A DNA stretch of 23,057 nt from JARLFX01 sp036404255 (GCA_036404255.1 DASWOP010000220.1:1-23057); one strand, 5' to 3'. Shown: positions 8,729 through 16,219, numbered from the stretch's first letter. A program made the numbers and translations. The notes: generated by a model not told the origin, from the sequence alone.

Positions 8729-9958
8729 ATGCCGCTTACCCCACAGCGCCGCAGGCTGAAGCTCGCGTATCTCGTGAGCCATCCAATTCAGTATCAGACA
8801 CCACTGCTGCGCCGTATCGCGCAGGAACCGGATATCGACCTCACGGTGCTCTTCGGCTCTGATTTTTCCGTGCGCGGCTACCGCGATGAAGGCTTCGGCG
8901 TAGACGTCAAATGGGATATCCCCCTGCTCGATGGATATCAGTACAAATTTCTCCCTGTCCTGCGCCATGCCACCTCCACCAGCATCACTCGCCCTATGAA
9001 CTCAGGCATCTATTCGCATCTGCGCGGCGGCGGAGACAAGACCGATGTTCTCTGGGTCCACGGCTACTCCACGGTAAATGCCCTGCATGGTTTGCTCGCC
9101 GCAAAAGCCCTCGGAATTCCCACGCTGGTACGTTCCGACTCCACGTTGACCGACCGTCCTCGCAGCCTGCCCAGGCGCATCGTGAAACAAGCGTTCTTCG
9201 CCGGCCTGCGCCAGTTCGTCTCCGGCGCACTCTCGACCGGCGACCGCAACGATGCATACTGGCGGCACCACTTCGGCGCGAACTTTCCCGTCTTCCACAT
9301 GCCCTATGCCGTGGACAATGATTTCTTCGCAACCCAGACCATGCTTGCCGCCACCACTCGCGCCGAATTACAGCAGGAGCTCGGGCTGGACCCAACGCGC
9401 CCCGTCATTCTTTTTGCCTCCAAGCTGCAAACGCGCAAGCTCTGCATCGATCTGCTCAACGCCTACATTCAGCTCTCGCCCGATGGCGTCACCGAACCAC
9501 ACCCCTACCTCCTTATTGTGGGAGACGGCGAAGAGCGCGCTGCGCTGGAAGCACGTGCTGCCGAGACGCGCTGGCAGAGCATCCGTTTTCTCGGCTTTCG
9601 CAATCAGAGTGAGCTTCCGCGCTTCTTCGATCTCTGCTCCGTCTTTGTTCTGCCGGCGCGGCACGAACCCTGGGGTCTTATCGTGAACGAAGTCATGGCA
9701 GCATCCCGCGCCGTCATCGTGACGGACGATGTAGGCTGCCAGGAAGATCTGGTACATGATGGCGTCACCGGCGGAGTCTACCCTGTCGGCAACGTCAATG
9801 CGCTGGCAGAAAAATTGCGCGCCGTGCTGGCTTCACCTGCGATTGCGGCAGAGATGGGTCGGCGTGGCTTCGAACGGATTCAACACTACAGCTTCGACGA
9901 GGATATCCGTGGCCTTCGCCTCGCTCTGTCCTCCCTCACAGGAAAGGCTCTCTCTTAG
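8729..9958 (+). CDS. Glycosyltransferase family 4 (GT-B fold)
   Basis: This is a predicted cytoplasmic sugar transferase acting in assembly of the polysaccharide repeat unit; donor and acceptor cannot be read from sequence. The N-terminal domain begins KLAYLVSHPIQYQTPLLRRI. The C-terminal nucleotide-sugar domain contains the retaining GT-B EX7E motif EPWGLIVNE (Glu313, Glu321) and VILFASKLQTRK before it. Length is 409 residues, normal for GT4. The start lies 22 nt after the exporter stop with a modest GAGTGAA (8714-8720) as Shine-Dalgarno. The next GT4 starts 1 nt after this stop, so the two are very likely co-translated. Confidence 0.88.
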   Translation: MPLTPQRRRLKLAYLVSHPIQYQTPLLRRIAQEPDIDLTVLFGSDFSVRGYRDEGFGVDVKWDIPLLDGYQYKFLPVLRHATSTSITRPMNSGIYSHLRGGGDKTDVLWVHGYSTVNALHGLLAAKALGIPTLVRSDSTLTDRPRSLPRRIVKQAFFAGLRQFVSGALSTGDRNDAYWRHHFGANFPVFHMPYAVDNDFFATQTMLAATTRAELQQELGLDPTRPVILFASKLQTRKLCIDLLNAYIQLSPDGVTEPHPYLLIVGDGEERAALEARAAETRWQSIRFLGFRNQSELPRFFDLCSVFVLPARHEPWGLIVNEVMAASRAVIVTDDVGCQEDLVHDGVTGGVYPVGNVNALAEKLRAVLASPAIAAEMGRRGFERIQHYSFDEDIRGLRLALSSLTGKALS

Positions 9959-9959
9959 C

Positions 9960-11123
9960 ATGCGCATTTTGCACGTCATTGACACGCTCGATCCCGCTGC
10001 CGGTGGCCCCGCCGAATCCGTGCGGCGCATTCTTGCCAGCTACACGGACATGGGCCACAGCGGCGAGGTCGTTACGCTGGACGATCCCACCGCGCCATTC
10101 CTTCATGAACTGCAATTTCCCGTCCATCCGCTCGGCCCTGTCAGCACCACCTACGGAGCCAATCCCCGCCTCATCCCCTGGCTGCGCGCCAACCGCCAGC
10201 GCTTCGATGGTGCCGTCTCGCACGGCCTGTGGACCTTCAACGGTTACGCCACGTGGAAAGCCTTCGCCGGCAAACTGCCCTACCTGATCTTTCCTCACGG
10301 CATGCTTGACCCTTACTTCAAACACGCCGACCGCCTGAAGCACCTCAAGAAGTGGATCTACTGGCTCGTGGCCCAATATTGGATCCTCCGCGCCGCGCAC
10401 CGTGTTCTCTTCACCGCCACAGCGGAGGCACGCCTCGCGAAGCAGAGCTTCTGGCTCCATAGCTGGAAACCCACCGTCGTACCGTACGGAGCCAGCGGCC
10501 CAACAGGCGACCCGGATACCTACCGCGCCGCCTTCTTTGCGCAATATCCAACACTCGCTGGCAAGCCTTACCTGCTCTACCTCAGCCGCATCCATCCCAA
10601 AAAGGGCTGCGACCTCCTGATCGATGCCTTCGCCCAGATCGCCAATTCAGCGCCCGGTCTGCAACTCGTAATTGCCGGGCCGGATCAGGTCGGCTGGGTT
10701 GCCAAGCTTCAGGCGCGCGCCGCTGCCGTCGGCATCGCAGATCGCGTCCACTGGCCCGGCATGCTCCGCGGCGACCTGAAATGGGGCGCCTACTTCGGCA
10801 GCGAAGCCTTCATTCTGCCGTCACATCAGGAAAACTTCGGCATCGTCGTTGCCGAAGCGCTCGCCTGCGGCAAGCCCGCTCTGCTCGCGGACAAGGTCAA
10901 TATCGCGGAAGACATCAAAGCCGCCGGTGCCGCCTTCGTCGAACCAGACACCGCGGATGGCACGCTCAATCTGCTCAACGCCTGGCTGCAAACCTCCCCC
11001 GCCGAGCGCGAACGCATGAGCGCCAATGCCCTCGCCTGCTTCCACGCGCACTATGATATGAGAGAGAACGCCAAGGCCACCATTCATATCTTTGAAGAGA
11101 TCACCCAGGGAGCGCAGAGATAA
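9960..11123 (+). CDS. Glycosyltransferase family 4, second in cluster
   Basis: This 387-residue GT4 enzyme begins MRILHVIDTLDPAAGGPAES, the usual N-terminal Rossmann strand followed by a glycine-containing loop. HGMLDPYF and YLLYLSRIHPKKGCDLLIDA are typical of GT4 enzymes, and the EX7E motif is ENFGIVVAE (Glu291, Glu299). An open frame extends upstream inside the preceding gene, but the ATG at 9960 starts the family's N-terminus and lies 1 nt after the previous stop, so I choose it. AGGAAAG (9940-9946) is a weak, distant Shine-Dalgarno, so translational coupling is likely. Substrate is unknown; it probably adds one sugar of the repeat unit. Confidence 0.9.
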   Translation: MRILHVIDTLDPAAGGPAESVRRILASYTDMGHSGEVVTLDDPTAPFLHELQFPVHPLGPVSTTYGANPRLIPWLRANRQRFDGAVSHGLWTFNGYATWKAFAGKLPYLIFPHGMLDPYFKHADRLKHLKKWIYWLVAQYWILRAAHRVLFTATAEARLAKQSFWLHSWKPTVVPYGASGPTGDPDTYRAAFFAQYPTLAGKPYLLYLSRIHPKKGCDLLIDAFAQIANSAPGLQLVIAGPDQVGWVAKLQARAAAVGIADRVHWPGMLRGDLKWGAYFGSEAFILPSHQENFGIVVAEALACGKPALLADKVNIAEDIKAAGAAFVEPDTADGTLNLLNAWLQTSPAERERMSANALACFHAHYDMRENAKATIHIFEEITQGAQR

Positions 11124-11125
11124 GC

Positions 11126-11722
11126 ATGCCCAGAGAGATTGGTTACAACGCGGCTGAAGCCCTCGAGCACACCGAGTCGGACCCCTATCGTCGCCCTGCG
11201 TTCAGCCTCGGCAACCGTCTGCGCCGCCTCTTCTGGAACATCTGCTGGCTCCTGTTCTTCCGCACCTCGCCCCGTCCCCTTTTCGAGTGGCGCGCCTTCC
11301 TTCTGCGCGCCTTCGGAGCAACCATCGGCCCGCACAGTCGTATCTATCCAGCCTGCAAAGTATGGGCCCCATGGAACCTCGTCTGCGCCGACCACGTCGC
11401 CGCCGGAGACGGCGTGGAAATCTACAATCCCGTCACCATCCAGCTGGGCTCGCACGTCATCCTCTCGCAGAACTGCTACCTCTGCGGAGCGACCCATGAT
11501 TACAACGACCCCGTCTTTCCGCTCATCGCATATACCATGCGGCTGGATGCCCATACCTGGGTCTGCGCACGAGCATCCGTGGGGCCCGGCGTAAACATCG
11601 GTGAAGGTGCCGTGCTCGGCCTCGGCGCAGTTGCCACCCGCACACTCGAGCCGTGGGGCGTCTACTCCGGCAATCCCGCCGTGAAGGTCAAAGAGCGCGC
11701 CCGCACAGGAAACCTCGCATGA
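11126..11722 (+). CDS. WcaF-like acetyltransferase (left-handed beta-helix)
   Basis: This 198-residue protein resembles colanic-acid acetyltransferase WcaF, which uses acetyl-CoA to O-acetylate a sugar during polysaccharide assembly. From about residue 63 it shows imperfect hexapeptide repeats (FGATIGPHSRIYP, GDGVEIYN, GVNIGEGAVLGLGAV) that build a left-handed beta-helix. GATHDY holds the likely catalytic His124. The N-terminal part has a hydrophobic, basic segment (RLRRLFWNICWLLFF) that may contact the membrane. It starts 2 nt after the GT4 stop and its own stop overlaps the next start (ATGA), so it sits firmly in the operon. Confidence 0.88.
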   Translation: MPREIGYNAAEALEHTESDPYRRPAFSLGNRLRRLFWNICWLLFFRTSPRPLFEWRAFLLRAFGATIGPHSRIYPACKVWAPWNLVCADHVAAGDGVEIYNPVTIQLGSHVILSQNCYLCGATHDYNDPVFPLIAYTMRLDAHTWVCARASVGPGVNIGEGAVLGLGAVATRTLEPWGVYSGNPAVKVKERARTGNLA

Positions 11723-12546
11723 CGCCAATCTCCATCCTGATTCTCACGCGCAACGAAGAGCAGGATATCGCTGCCTGCCTTGCCTCCGTTGCGTGGTCAG
11801 ACGATATCCACGTCTTCGACTCCGAAAGCACGGACCGCACAGCCGAAATTGCCCGCGCCGCCGGAGCGCACGTCACCACGCGCACCTTCGACACCTACTC
11901 CGCACAGCGCAACGCCGCGCTCACCACGCTCCCCTTCAAGCACGACTGGATCTTCATCCTCGACGCCGACGAGCGCCCCACCGAACACCTCTCGCGCGAG
12001 ATGGCGGTCGCCGTTGCCTCGTCCCCAGAATGCGTAGCCGCCTATCGTATTCGCCGCCGTGACTTCCTCTGGAACACCTGGCTCAAACACGCGCAGCTTT
12101 CGCCCTTCTACATCCGGCTCGTCCGCAAAGGCCGTGCGCGCTACGTCCGCGCCGTCAACGAAGCTATCGAAGTCGACGGCTCCATCGGCCAGTTCGATGC
12201 CCCCATGGATCACTACCCCTTTTCAAAAGGCATCTCGCACTGGGTCACAAAGCACAACGTCTACTCCACCATGGAGGCGCAGTTGCTTGCCTCCGGCGCC
12301 GCCACCGCCGATGCATCCCTGCGCACCGCCCTCTTCGGCCGCGACTTCCACCGCCGCCGCACCGCGCAGAAGGCCATCTTCTACAGCCTCCCCGGCCGCC
12401 CGCTGATCAAGTGGCTCTACATGATGTTTGTCCGTGGAGCCATCCTCGATGGTGCCGCCGGCACCACCTACGCCACCCTGCAATCCTTCTACGAATACCT
12501 CATCGAGCTTAAACGCAAAGAGCTTCTGCAGAAGCAGAAGCCCTAA
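11719..12546 (+). CDS. Glycosyltransferase family 2 (WaaE-like)
   Basis: A 275-residue inverting GT-A enzyme. It begins MTPISILILTRNEEQDIAAC, has FDSESTDRT and the nucleotide-sugar/metal motif DADE (Asp82, Asp84), and ends with the helical segment YMMFVRGAILDGAAG common in the WaaE/lipopolysaccharide-core-type GT2 group. The ATG overlaps the preceding TGA (ATGA), with AGGA at 11707-11710 giving an 8-nt spacing; the longer open frame upstream is not needed. It is the last gene of the polysaccharide block. The stop codon lies inside the first copy of an 18-bp direct repeat. Sugar specificity is unknown. Confidence 0.88.
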   Translation: MTPISILILTRNEEQDIAACLASVAWSDDIHVFDSESTDRTAEIARAAGAHVTTRTFDTYSAQRNAALTTLPFKHDWIFILDADERPTEHLSREMAVAVASSPECVAAYRIRRRDFLWNTWLKHAQLSPFYIRLVRKGRARYVRAVNEAIEVDGSIGQFDAPMDHYPFSKGISHWVTKHNVYSTMEAQLLASGAATADASLRTALFGRDFHRRRTAQKAIFYSLPGRPLIKWLYMMFVRGAILDGAAGTTYATLQSFYEYLIELKRKELLQKQKP

Positions 12547-12580
12547 ACGTCGTCATCCACAACCCTAAACGTCGTCATCC
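12541..12580. repeat. 18-bp direct repeat spanning the GT2 stop codon
   Basis: CCCTAAACGTCGTCATCC occurs at 12541-12558 and, identically, at 12563-12580 (period 22). The first copy carries the GT2 stop codon. The second runs directly into a hairpin element of family 1, so the duplicated stretch includes the element's left end (GTCATCC). Confidence 0.85.
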
Positions 12581-12602
12581 TGAGCGCAACGAAGGATCCC
12601 TG
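12574..12602 (+). repeat. Family 1 palindromic repeat, copy 1 (arms ATCCT/AGGAT)
   Basis: Short interspersed element with the layout GTC-arm-GAGCGCARCGA-arm-C. Here the arms read ATCCT and AGGAT and pair perfectly. It follows the GT2 gene. Other copies have different but equally complementary arms. Confidence 0.8.
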
Positions 12603-12672
12603 TAGTTGCTTTTATCGCTGCACCACAGCCAACCCAAAGAAGGCCTTTTGCTCTTGTCGTTGTTTCAGTTTT

Positions 12673-12700
12673 GTCATTCTGAGCGCAGCGAAGAATCTCA
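12673..12700 (+). repeat. Family 1 palindromic repeat, copy 2 (arms ATTCT/AGAAT)
   Basis: The most standard copy: GTCATTCTGAGCGCAGCGAA, then GAATCTCA. Arms ATTCT and AGAAT pair around a GAGCGCAGCGA loop. It lies between the convergent GT2 and gpmI genes. Confidence 0.85.
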
Positions 12701-12758
12701 CAAGCCCACACCGCCGCCCAAAACAAAAGAGCAGCCGCCAAAGCGACTGCCCTTCTAC

Positions 12759-12787
12759 TCCCTAATCCCTGTTCCCTACTCCCTGCC
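12759..12787. repeat. Heptamer repeat TCCCTNN overlapping the end of gpmI
   Basis: Four units of TCCCTNN (TCCCTAA, TCCCTGT, TCCCTAC, TCCCTGC) run in a row. The array covers the gpmI stop codon and its last few codons, so the terminal residues GGRE appear to be encoded partly by repeat DNA. Confidence 0.7.
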
Positions 12788-14404
12788 TCCCGGCACCACG
12801 CGCAGATCGCCGCCCGTCATCTGGTTTGGCTTCTCCAGCCCAAGCAGGCTCAGGATCGTCGGCGAAATATCGCGCAGCGAACCACCATCCCGCACGCCGA
12901 TCTTCTTGCCCTCTTCCGTGATCAGAATAAACGGCACCGGGTTCGTCGTATGCGAAGTGTGCGGCCCGCCACTGACAGGATCAACCATCAGCTCAGCATT
13001 GCCATGGTCAGCCGTAACCAGCCACGATCCGCCCTTCTCCCGCAGCGCCTGATGAATCCGCCCCAGTTGCGCGTCCACCGTCTCCACAGCACGCACCGTC
13101 GGCTCCATCTTGCCTGAGTGCGCCACCATGTCGGCGTTCGCGAAGTTCACGATCACCACGTCGAACGCCGTATCGTTGATCGCCTTGATGACCTCGTTCG
13201 CAATGCCCTCGGCAGACATCTCCGGCGCCAGATCATACGTCGCCACCTTCTGAGAAGGCACCAACGCGCGATCTTCTCCCGGAAACGGCTTCTCGATGCC
13301 GCCGTTGAAGAAGTAAGTGACGTGCGCATACTTCTCCGTCTCTGCCACACGCAGATTGCGCAGGTTCGCCTGCGCCATCAGGTTCGCCAGCAGGTTGTCC
13401 ATGCTCTCCGGCGGAATCACCACCGGCAGCTCGTACTTCGCGTCATACTGCGTCATGCAGACGTAATGCAGATTCGCCGGCGTGATGTTCAGCGGAATCT
13501 CCGCGTTCAGCTCTTCCGCCTTCGGCAGGTCCATGCCCGCGCTCTTGTTCAATCCGCTCTTGCGGGTCAACATGCGCGTTACCTGGCGCACGCGGTCCGC
13601 ACGATAGTTGAAGCAGATGCAGGCGTCTTCATCCTGAATCAGCCCCACCGGTTTGCCGCTCGCATCCAGAACCGTAAACGGAATCACAAACTCATCCGTC
13701 ACGCCGTTGTTGTAGCACTCCTTCACGCGAGCCACGGCGTCAGCATACGCACCGCCCTCGGGCACGCCCGTCACCATCGCGTCGAACGCCTTCTTTTCCT
13801 TCTCCCAGCGCAGATCGCGGTCCATCGCGAAATAACGTCCGCTCACGCTGGCCAGCTTGCCCACGCCGATCGTCTGCATGTCAGCCTGTAGCTCAGCCAG
13901 ATACCCCGCACCCGATGCCGGCAGCGTATCGCGGCCATCCAGGAATGCATGCACAAACACCTTCGTCAGCCCCTCCTGCTTCGCCATCTTCAGCAACGCA
14001 TTCAGGTGCCGCTGCTGCGAATGCACGCCGCCGTCAGACACCAGTCCCAGCAGATGCAGTGCGCGATTAGAATCGCGCGCCCAGTGCATCGCCTTCAGCA
14101 ACACCGGGTCCTGATAGAACTCCCCCGTCATAATGGCGGCATCAATGCGCGTGATGTCCATGCGCACAATGCGTCCAGCGCCGAGGTTCAGATGGCCCAC
14201 TTCGCTGTTTCCCATCTGCCCGTCCGGCAGACCGACAAAATGGTCACTCGCGCGGATCAGCGTGTTAGGAAACTCTGCAAGCAGTCTGTCGTAGTTTGGT
14301 TTGCGGGCTTGCGCAATGGCGTTGGCGGCAGTTTCGGCACGATAGCCCCAGCCGTCCAGGATGGTCAGTACAACAGGTCTTTTGCGGATACTCGGTGATG
14401 ACAT
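12776..14404 (-). CDS. gpmI: 2,3-bisphosphoglycerate-independent phosphoglycerate mutase
   Basis: This cytoplasmic glycolytic enzyme interconverts 3- and 2-phosphoglycerate using two metal ions and a phosphoserine intermediate. Signatures are LTILDGWG with metal ligand Asp17, GQMGNSEVGHLNLGAGR with catalytic Ser67, and WLVTADHGNAE near the C-terminus. At 542 residues it is slightly longer than the usual 510-515. I start at 14404 because MSSPSIRKRPVVLTILDGWG matches the family N-terminus, but that ATG has no Shine-Dalgarno. An in-frame ATG at 14437 (adding MADKAFSITVN) has GAGAGAAGAG upstream and may be the true start; it overlaps the divergent acyltransferase start. Its pathway partner eno lies upstream on the same strand beyond the acyltransferase. 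Confidence 0.95.
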   Translation of the reverse strand: MSSPSIRKRPVVLTILDGWGYRAETAANAIAQARKPNYDRLLAEFPNTLIRASDHFVGLPDGQMGNSEVGHLNLGAGRIVRMDITRIDAAIMTGEFYQDPVLLKAMHWARDSNRALHLLGLVSDGGVHSQQRHLNALLKMAKQEGLTKVFVHAFLDGRDTLPASGAGYLAELQADMQTIGVGKLASVSGRYFAMDRDLRWEKEKKAFDAMVTGVPEGGAYADAVARVKECYNNGVTDEFVIPFTVLDASGKPVGLIQDEDACICFNYRADRVRQVTRMLTRKSGLNKSAGMDLPKAEELNAEIPLNITPANLHYVCMTQYDAKYELPVVIPPESMDNLLANLMAQANLRNLRVAETEKYAHVTYFFNGGIEKPFPGEDRALVPSQKVATYDLAPEMSAEGIANEVIKAINDTAFDVVIVNFANADMVAHSGKMEPTVRAVETVDAQLGRIHQALREKGGSWLVTADHGNAELMVDPVSGGPHTSHTTNPVPFILITEEGKKIGVRDGGSLRDISPTILSLLGLEKPNQMTGGDLRVVPGGRE

Positions 14405-14435
14405 ATTTACAGTTATACTAAACGCCTTGTCCGCC

Positions 14436-15779
14436 ATGCTCTTCTCTCGTCTCCGCCGCATCACGCGCGATGGCTACTGGATTCCAGAGATAGACGGTCT
14501 GCGCTTCCTCTCTATCAGTCTCGTCTTTCTATTTCATCTCTTTACGACGCTTTCTGCTGTGACCTCTGTCACCGCCAACCACCCCGCCCTCTTTCTGCCC
14601 ATTCGCAACGGTGCGCGCGGCGTGCCCGTCTTCTTCACCATCAGCGGCCTCGTGCTCGCGCTTCCCTTCGCCCGCCGCTATCTTGCCGCTGGCCAGCCCA
14701 TCTCGCTCCGCAAATACTACCTCCGCCGCCTCACCCGGCTGGAGCCGCCATACATCCTCTGCGTCCTCGGCTGCACGCTGCTCTACATCGCCTGGCACCA
14801 CAGCGCCGGCGGAACCCTGCCCCACCTCGCCGCCAGCCTCGTCTACCTGCACAACATCGTCTACGCCGCACCCAGCCAGGTAAACGGCGTGCTCTGGTCG
14901 CTGGAGATCGAGGTGCAGTTCTACCTCATCGCGCCAATGCTGATGCAGGTCTATCGCCTGCGCACCACGGCACTGCGCCGCGGTCTGCTCGTCGGCTTCA
15001 CCCTCGCCTACCTGCTGGCCCAGCCGCACCTGCTCACCACCGTCAGAACGCAGTTCACCCTCCTCGGCTCGCTGCCCTATTTCCTAATGGGAATGCTCGC
15101 AGCCGACTTCCTCATCGCGGCACCAATGCGGGTGCCCCAGGTCTCGCTTCTGAGACCTGGGGCTTTGGACCACCACGACTTTGGGCCTTCACATCCCCAC
15201 GATTCCGAGTCTTCACCTGACCCCAACTCCGGGTGCCCCATCTTCGCCACAGTTTCATCGTGGCTAAGGTGGGCATTCGCGCTACGCGCGAACCGCTCCC
15301 GCCCGATCCTGTCCCCGGAAATCTGGTTGCGCTGCCTCTGGGACATCGCCGGCCTCGCCGCCATCGCCGCCATCTTCCTCGGCCCCTACAGCGAGATGCA
15401 GGTGAACGCTCTGCTCCCCGCCAGCACCTTCTTGCTCTGCCTTGCCGCACTCCGTGGCGGTCTGCTGCGCCACATACTCTCCACCCAATGGATCGCCATC
15501 ATCGGAGGCATGTGCTACTCCATCTACCTCTGGCACCTCATCCTGATCCGCGCCGTACTCACGCTCGCCCGCCACTGCATCATGCCCAGCCTCGGCTTCA
15601 CCGCCAACTTCCTGATACAGTGCATCCTCACCGGCCTGCCCGTGCTTGCTCTCTGCACGCTCTTCTACCTGACTGTCGAGCGCCCCTGCATGAACCCCAA
15701 CTGGCCCTCAAAGCTCATGGTTAAACTAGGACGCCGCCGCTCCGAGTCAACATCCCTCGACAGCGGCGGCGTTAGTTAG
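14436..15779 (+). CDS. Acyltransferase family 3 (OafA-like) with in-frame repeat insertion
   Basis: A multi-pass inner-membrane protein of the acyltransferase-3 family, which O-acylates sugars or other cell-envelope acceptors. IPEIDGLRFLSISLVFLFHL (residues 16-35) carries the conserved His34; GVPVFFTISGLVLALPFARR and KYYLRRLTRLEPPYI follow, all typical. About ten hydrophobic segments are visible. Residues about 231-290 are hydrophilic, Pro/Ser/His-rich and unlike the family; that DNA (15127-15304) consists of intergenic-type hairpin repeats, so it looks like an in-frame insertion. The last 17 residues (LGRRRSESTSLDSGGVS) come from a 72-bp repeat found again at 16103. The start at 14436 fits the family; no strong Shine-Dalgarno is seen. 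The gene may be functional, because the insert falls between membrane segments, or a decaying one that is still open. Confidence 0.82.
   Translation: MLFSRLRRITRDGYWIPEIDGLRFLSISLVFLFHLFTTLSAVTSVTANHPALFLPIRNGARGVPVFFTISGLVLALPFARRYLAAGQPISLRKYYLRRLTRLEPPYILCVLGCTLLYIAWHHSAGGTLPHLAASLVYLHNIVYAAPSQVNGVLWSLEIEVQFYLIAPMLMQVYRLRTTALRRGLLVGFTLAYLLAQPHLLTTVRTQFTLLGSLPYFLMGMLAADFLIAAPMRVPQVSLLRPGALDHHDFGPSHPHDSESSPDPNSGCPIFATVSSWLRWAFALRANRSRPILSPEIWLRCLWDIAGLAAIAAIFLGPYSEMQVNALLPASTFLLCLAALRGGLLRHILSTQWIAIIGGMCYSIYLWHLILIRAVLTLARHCIMPSLGFTANFLIQCILTGLPVLALCTLFYLTVERPCMNPNWPSKLMVKLGRRRSESTSLDSGGVS
15135..15162 (+). repeat. Hairpin repeat with 11-bp arms inside the acyltransferase gene
   Basis: CCCCAGGTCTC (15135-15145) and GAGACCTGGGG (15152-15162) pair perfectly around GCTTCT. 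It is preceded by GGGTG, the same head as the family 2 elements. To my recollection this motif is frequent between genes in Acidobacteriaceae. Here it lies within coding sequence. Confidence 0.8.
15229..15304 (+). repeat. Family 2 hairpin element, copy 1, within the acyltransferase gene
   Basis: The head CCGGGTGCCCC is followed by a long imperfect hairpin: TGCCCC/ATCTTCGCCAC (15234-15250), loop AGTTTCATC, then GTGGCTAAGGT/GGGCA (15260-15275). A second small hairpin TTCGCGC-TAC-GCGCGAA and the tail GAACCGCTCCCGCCC complete it. The same unit occurs between genes at 15848 and 17806. Translated here it gives residues including RANRSRP. Confidence 0.8.
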
Positions 15780-15794
15780 TTCCTGTCATTCTGA
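15723..15794 (+). repeat. 72-bp repeat, copy 1 (encodes the acyltransferase C-terminus)
   Basis: It matches 16103-16174 with two differences over 72 bp, offset 380 bp. It contains an 11-bp stem ACGCCGCCGCT (15731-15741) / AGCGGCGGCGT (15762-15772) with a 20-nt loop. The acyltransferase stop codon lies in it, so the repeat provides the protein's last residues. Confidence 0.9.
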
Positions 15795-15812
15795 GTGCAG
15801 CGAAGAATCTCA
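15785..15812 (+). repeat. Family 1 palindromic repeat, copy 3
   Basis: Arms ATTCT and AGAAT surround GAGTGCAGCGA. It begins 6 nt after the acyltransferase stop and overlaps the end of the 72-bp repeat. Confidence 0.85.
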
Positions 15813-15847
15813 AATGCCAATCACCCCACCACTCTGCGCGCCATGTG

Positions 15848-16025
15848 CCGGGTGGCCCATCCTTTGCAGTTTCATCGCAAAGGGTGGGTTATTCGCGCTA
15901 CGCGCGAACCGCTCCCGCCCATCTCCATTCCGCGCAAAAACTAAAACCGAGTCATTCTGAGCGAAGCCGAAGAATCCAGAGGGTCTGTACCAATCCACGC
16001 CGCCAAAAAGCTTCCGCTGCACGAA
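15848..16025 (+). repeat. Composite repeat, copy 1 (downstream side of eno)
   Basis: The order is a family 2 hairpin (15848-15926), an ACCGAGTC-headed family 1 element (15951-15979), then an identical 27-bp tail at 15999-16025 containing CGCCAAAAAGCTTCCGCTGC. The same parts in the same order recur at 17806-18082. In this copy the main hairpin arms are CCCATCCTTTGC and GCAAAGGGTGGG around the conserved loop AGTTTCATC. Confidence 0.8.
15951..15979 (+). repeat. Family 1 palindromic repeat, copy 4
   Basis: Arms ATTCT and AGAAT surround GAGCGAAGCCGA. It is part of composite copy 1. Confidence 0.8.
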
Positions 16026-16066
16026 CCCACTCCACTGCTACCCAAAGACTTCCTCCCCGCACCACT

Positions 16067-16094
16067 GTCATTCGGAATCCCGCAAAGAATCTCA
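16067..16094 (+). repeat. Family 1 palindromic repeat, copy 5 (degenerate)
   Basis: GTCATTCGGAATCCCGCAAA then GAATCTCA. The outer ATTC/GAAT pairs remain but the loop has diverged. Confidence 0.55.
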
Positions 16095-16102
16095 ACTATT
16101 CA

Positions 16103-16174
16103 AAACTAGGACGCCGCCGCTCCGAGTCAACATCCCTCGACAGCGGCGGCGTCAGTTAGTTTCTGTCATTCTGA
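16103..16174 (+). repeat. 72-bp repeat, copy 2
   Basis: Second copy of the unit at the acyltransferase end. The stem is 16111-16121 / 16142-16152. Read on the minus strand, downstream of eno, the hairpin is followed by CCTAGTTTTG, so it might act as a weak eno terminator; the T-run is short and offset. Confidence 0.85.
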
Positions 16175-16204
16175 CCCTTGAGCGTAGCGAAGGGGCAGAA
16201 TCTG
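16165..16204 (+). repeat. Family 1 palindromic repeat, copy 6 (long-arm form)
   Basis: The arms are extended to ATTCTGACCCTT and AAGGGGCAGAAT, 12 nt each with a single mismatch, around GAGCGTAGCG. Both arms gained matching bases relative to the short form. Confidence 0.85.
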
Positions 16205-16219
16205 CTTCACCCAAATCAG

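Larger units (their letters stand above)
15780..16219. other. 440-bp gap between convergent acyltransferase and eno, filled with repeats
   Basis: I see no credible gene. The stretch contains family 1 elements at 15785, 15951, 16067 and 16165, a family 2 element at 15848, and the second copy of the 72-bp repeat at 16103. An open frame across 15845-16159 is only a translation of these repeats. Confidence 0.8.

Noticed and set aside
9756..9959. Upstream extension of the second GT4 gene
   Set aside because: It overlaps the preceding GT4 in another frame; the family N-terminus begins at 9960.
15845..16159. 104-residue open frame between acyltransferase and eno
   Set aside because: It is a translation of family 2, family 1 and 72-bp repeats (for example SHSERSRRIQ) with no ribosome binding site or independent coding signal.
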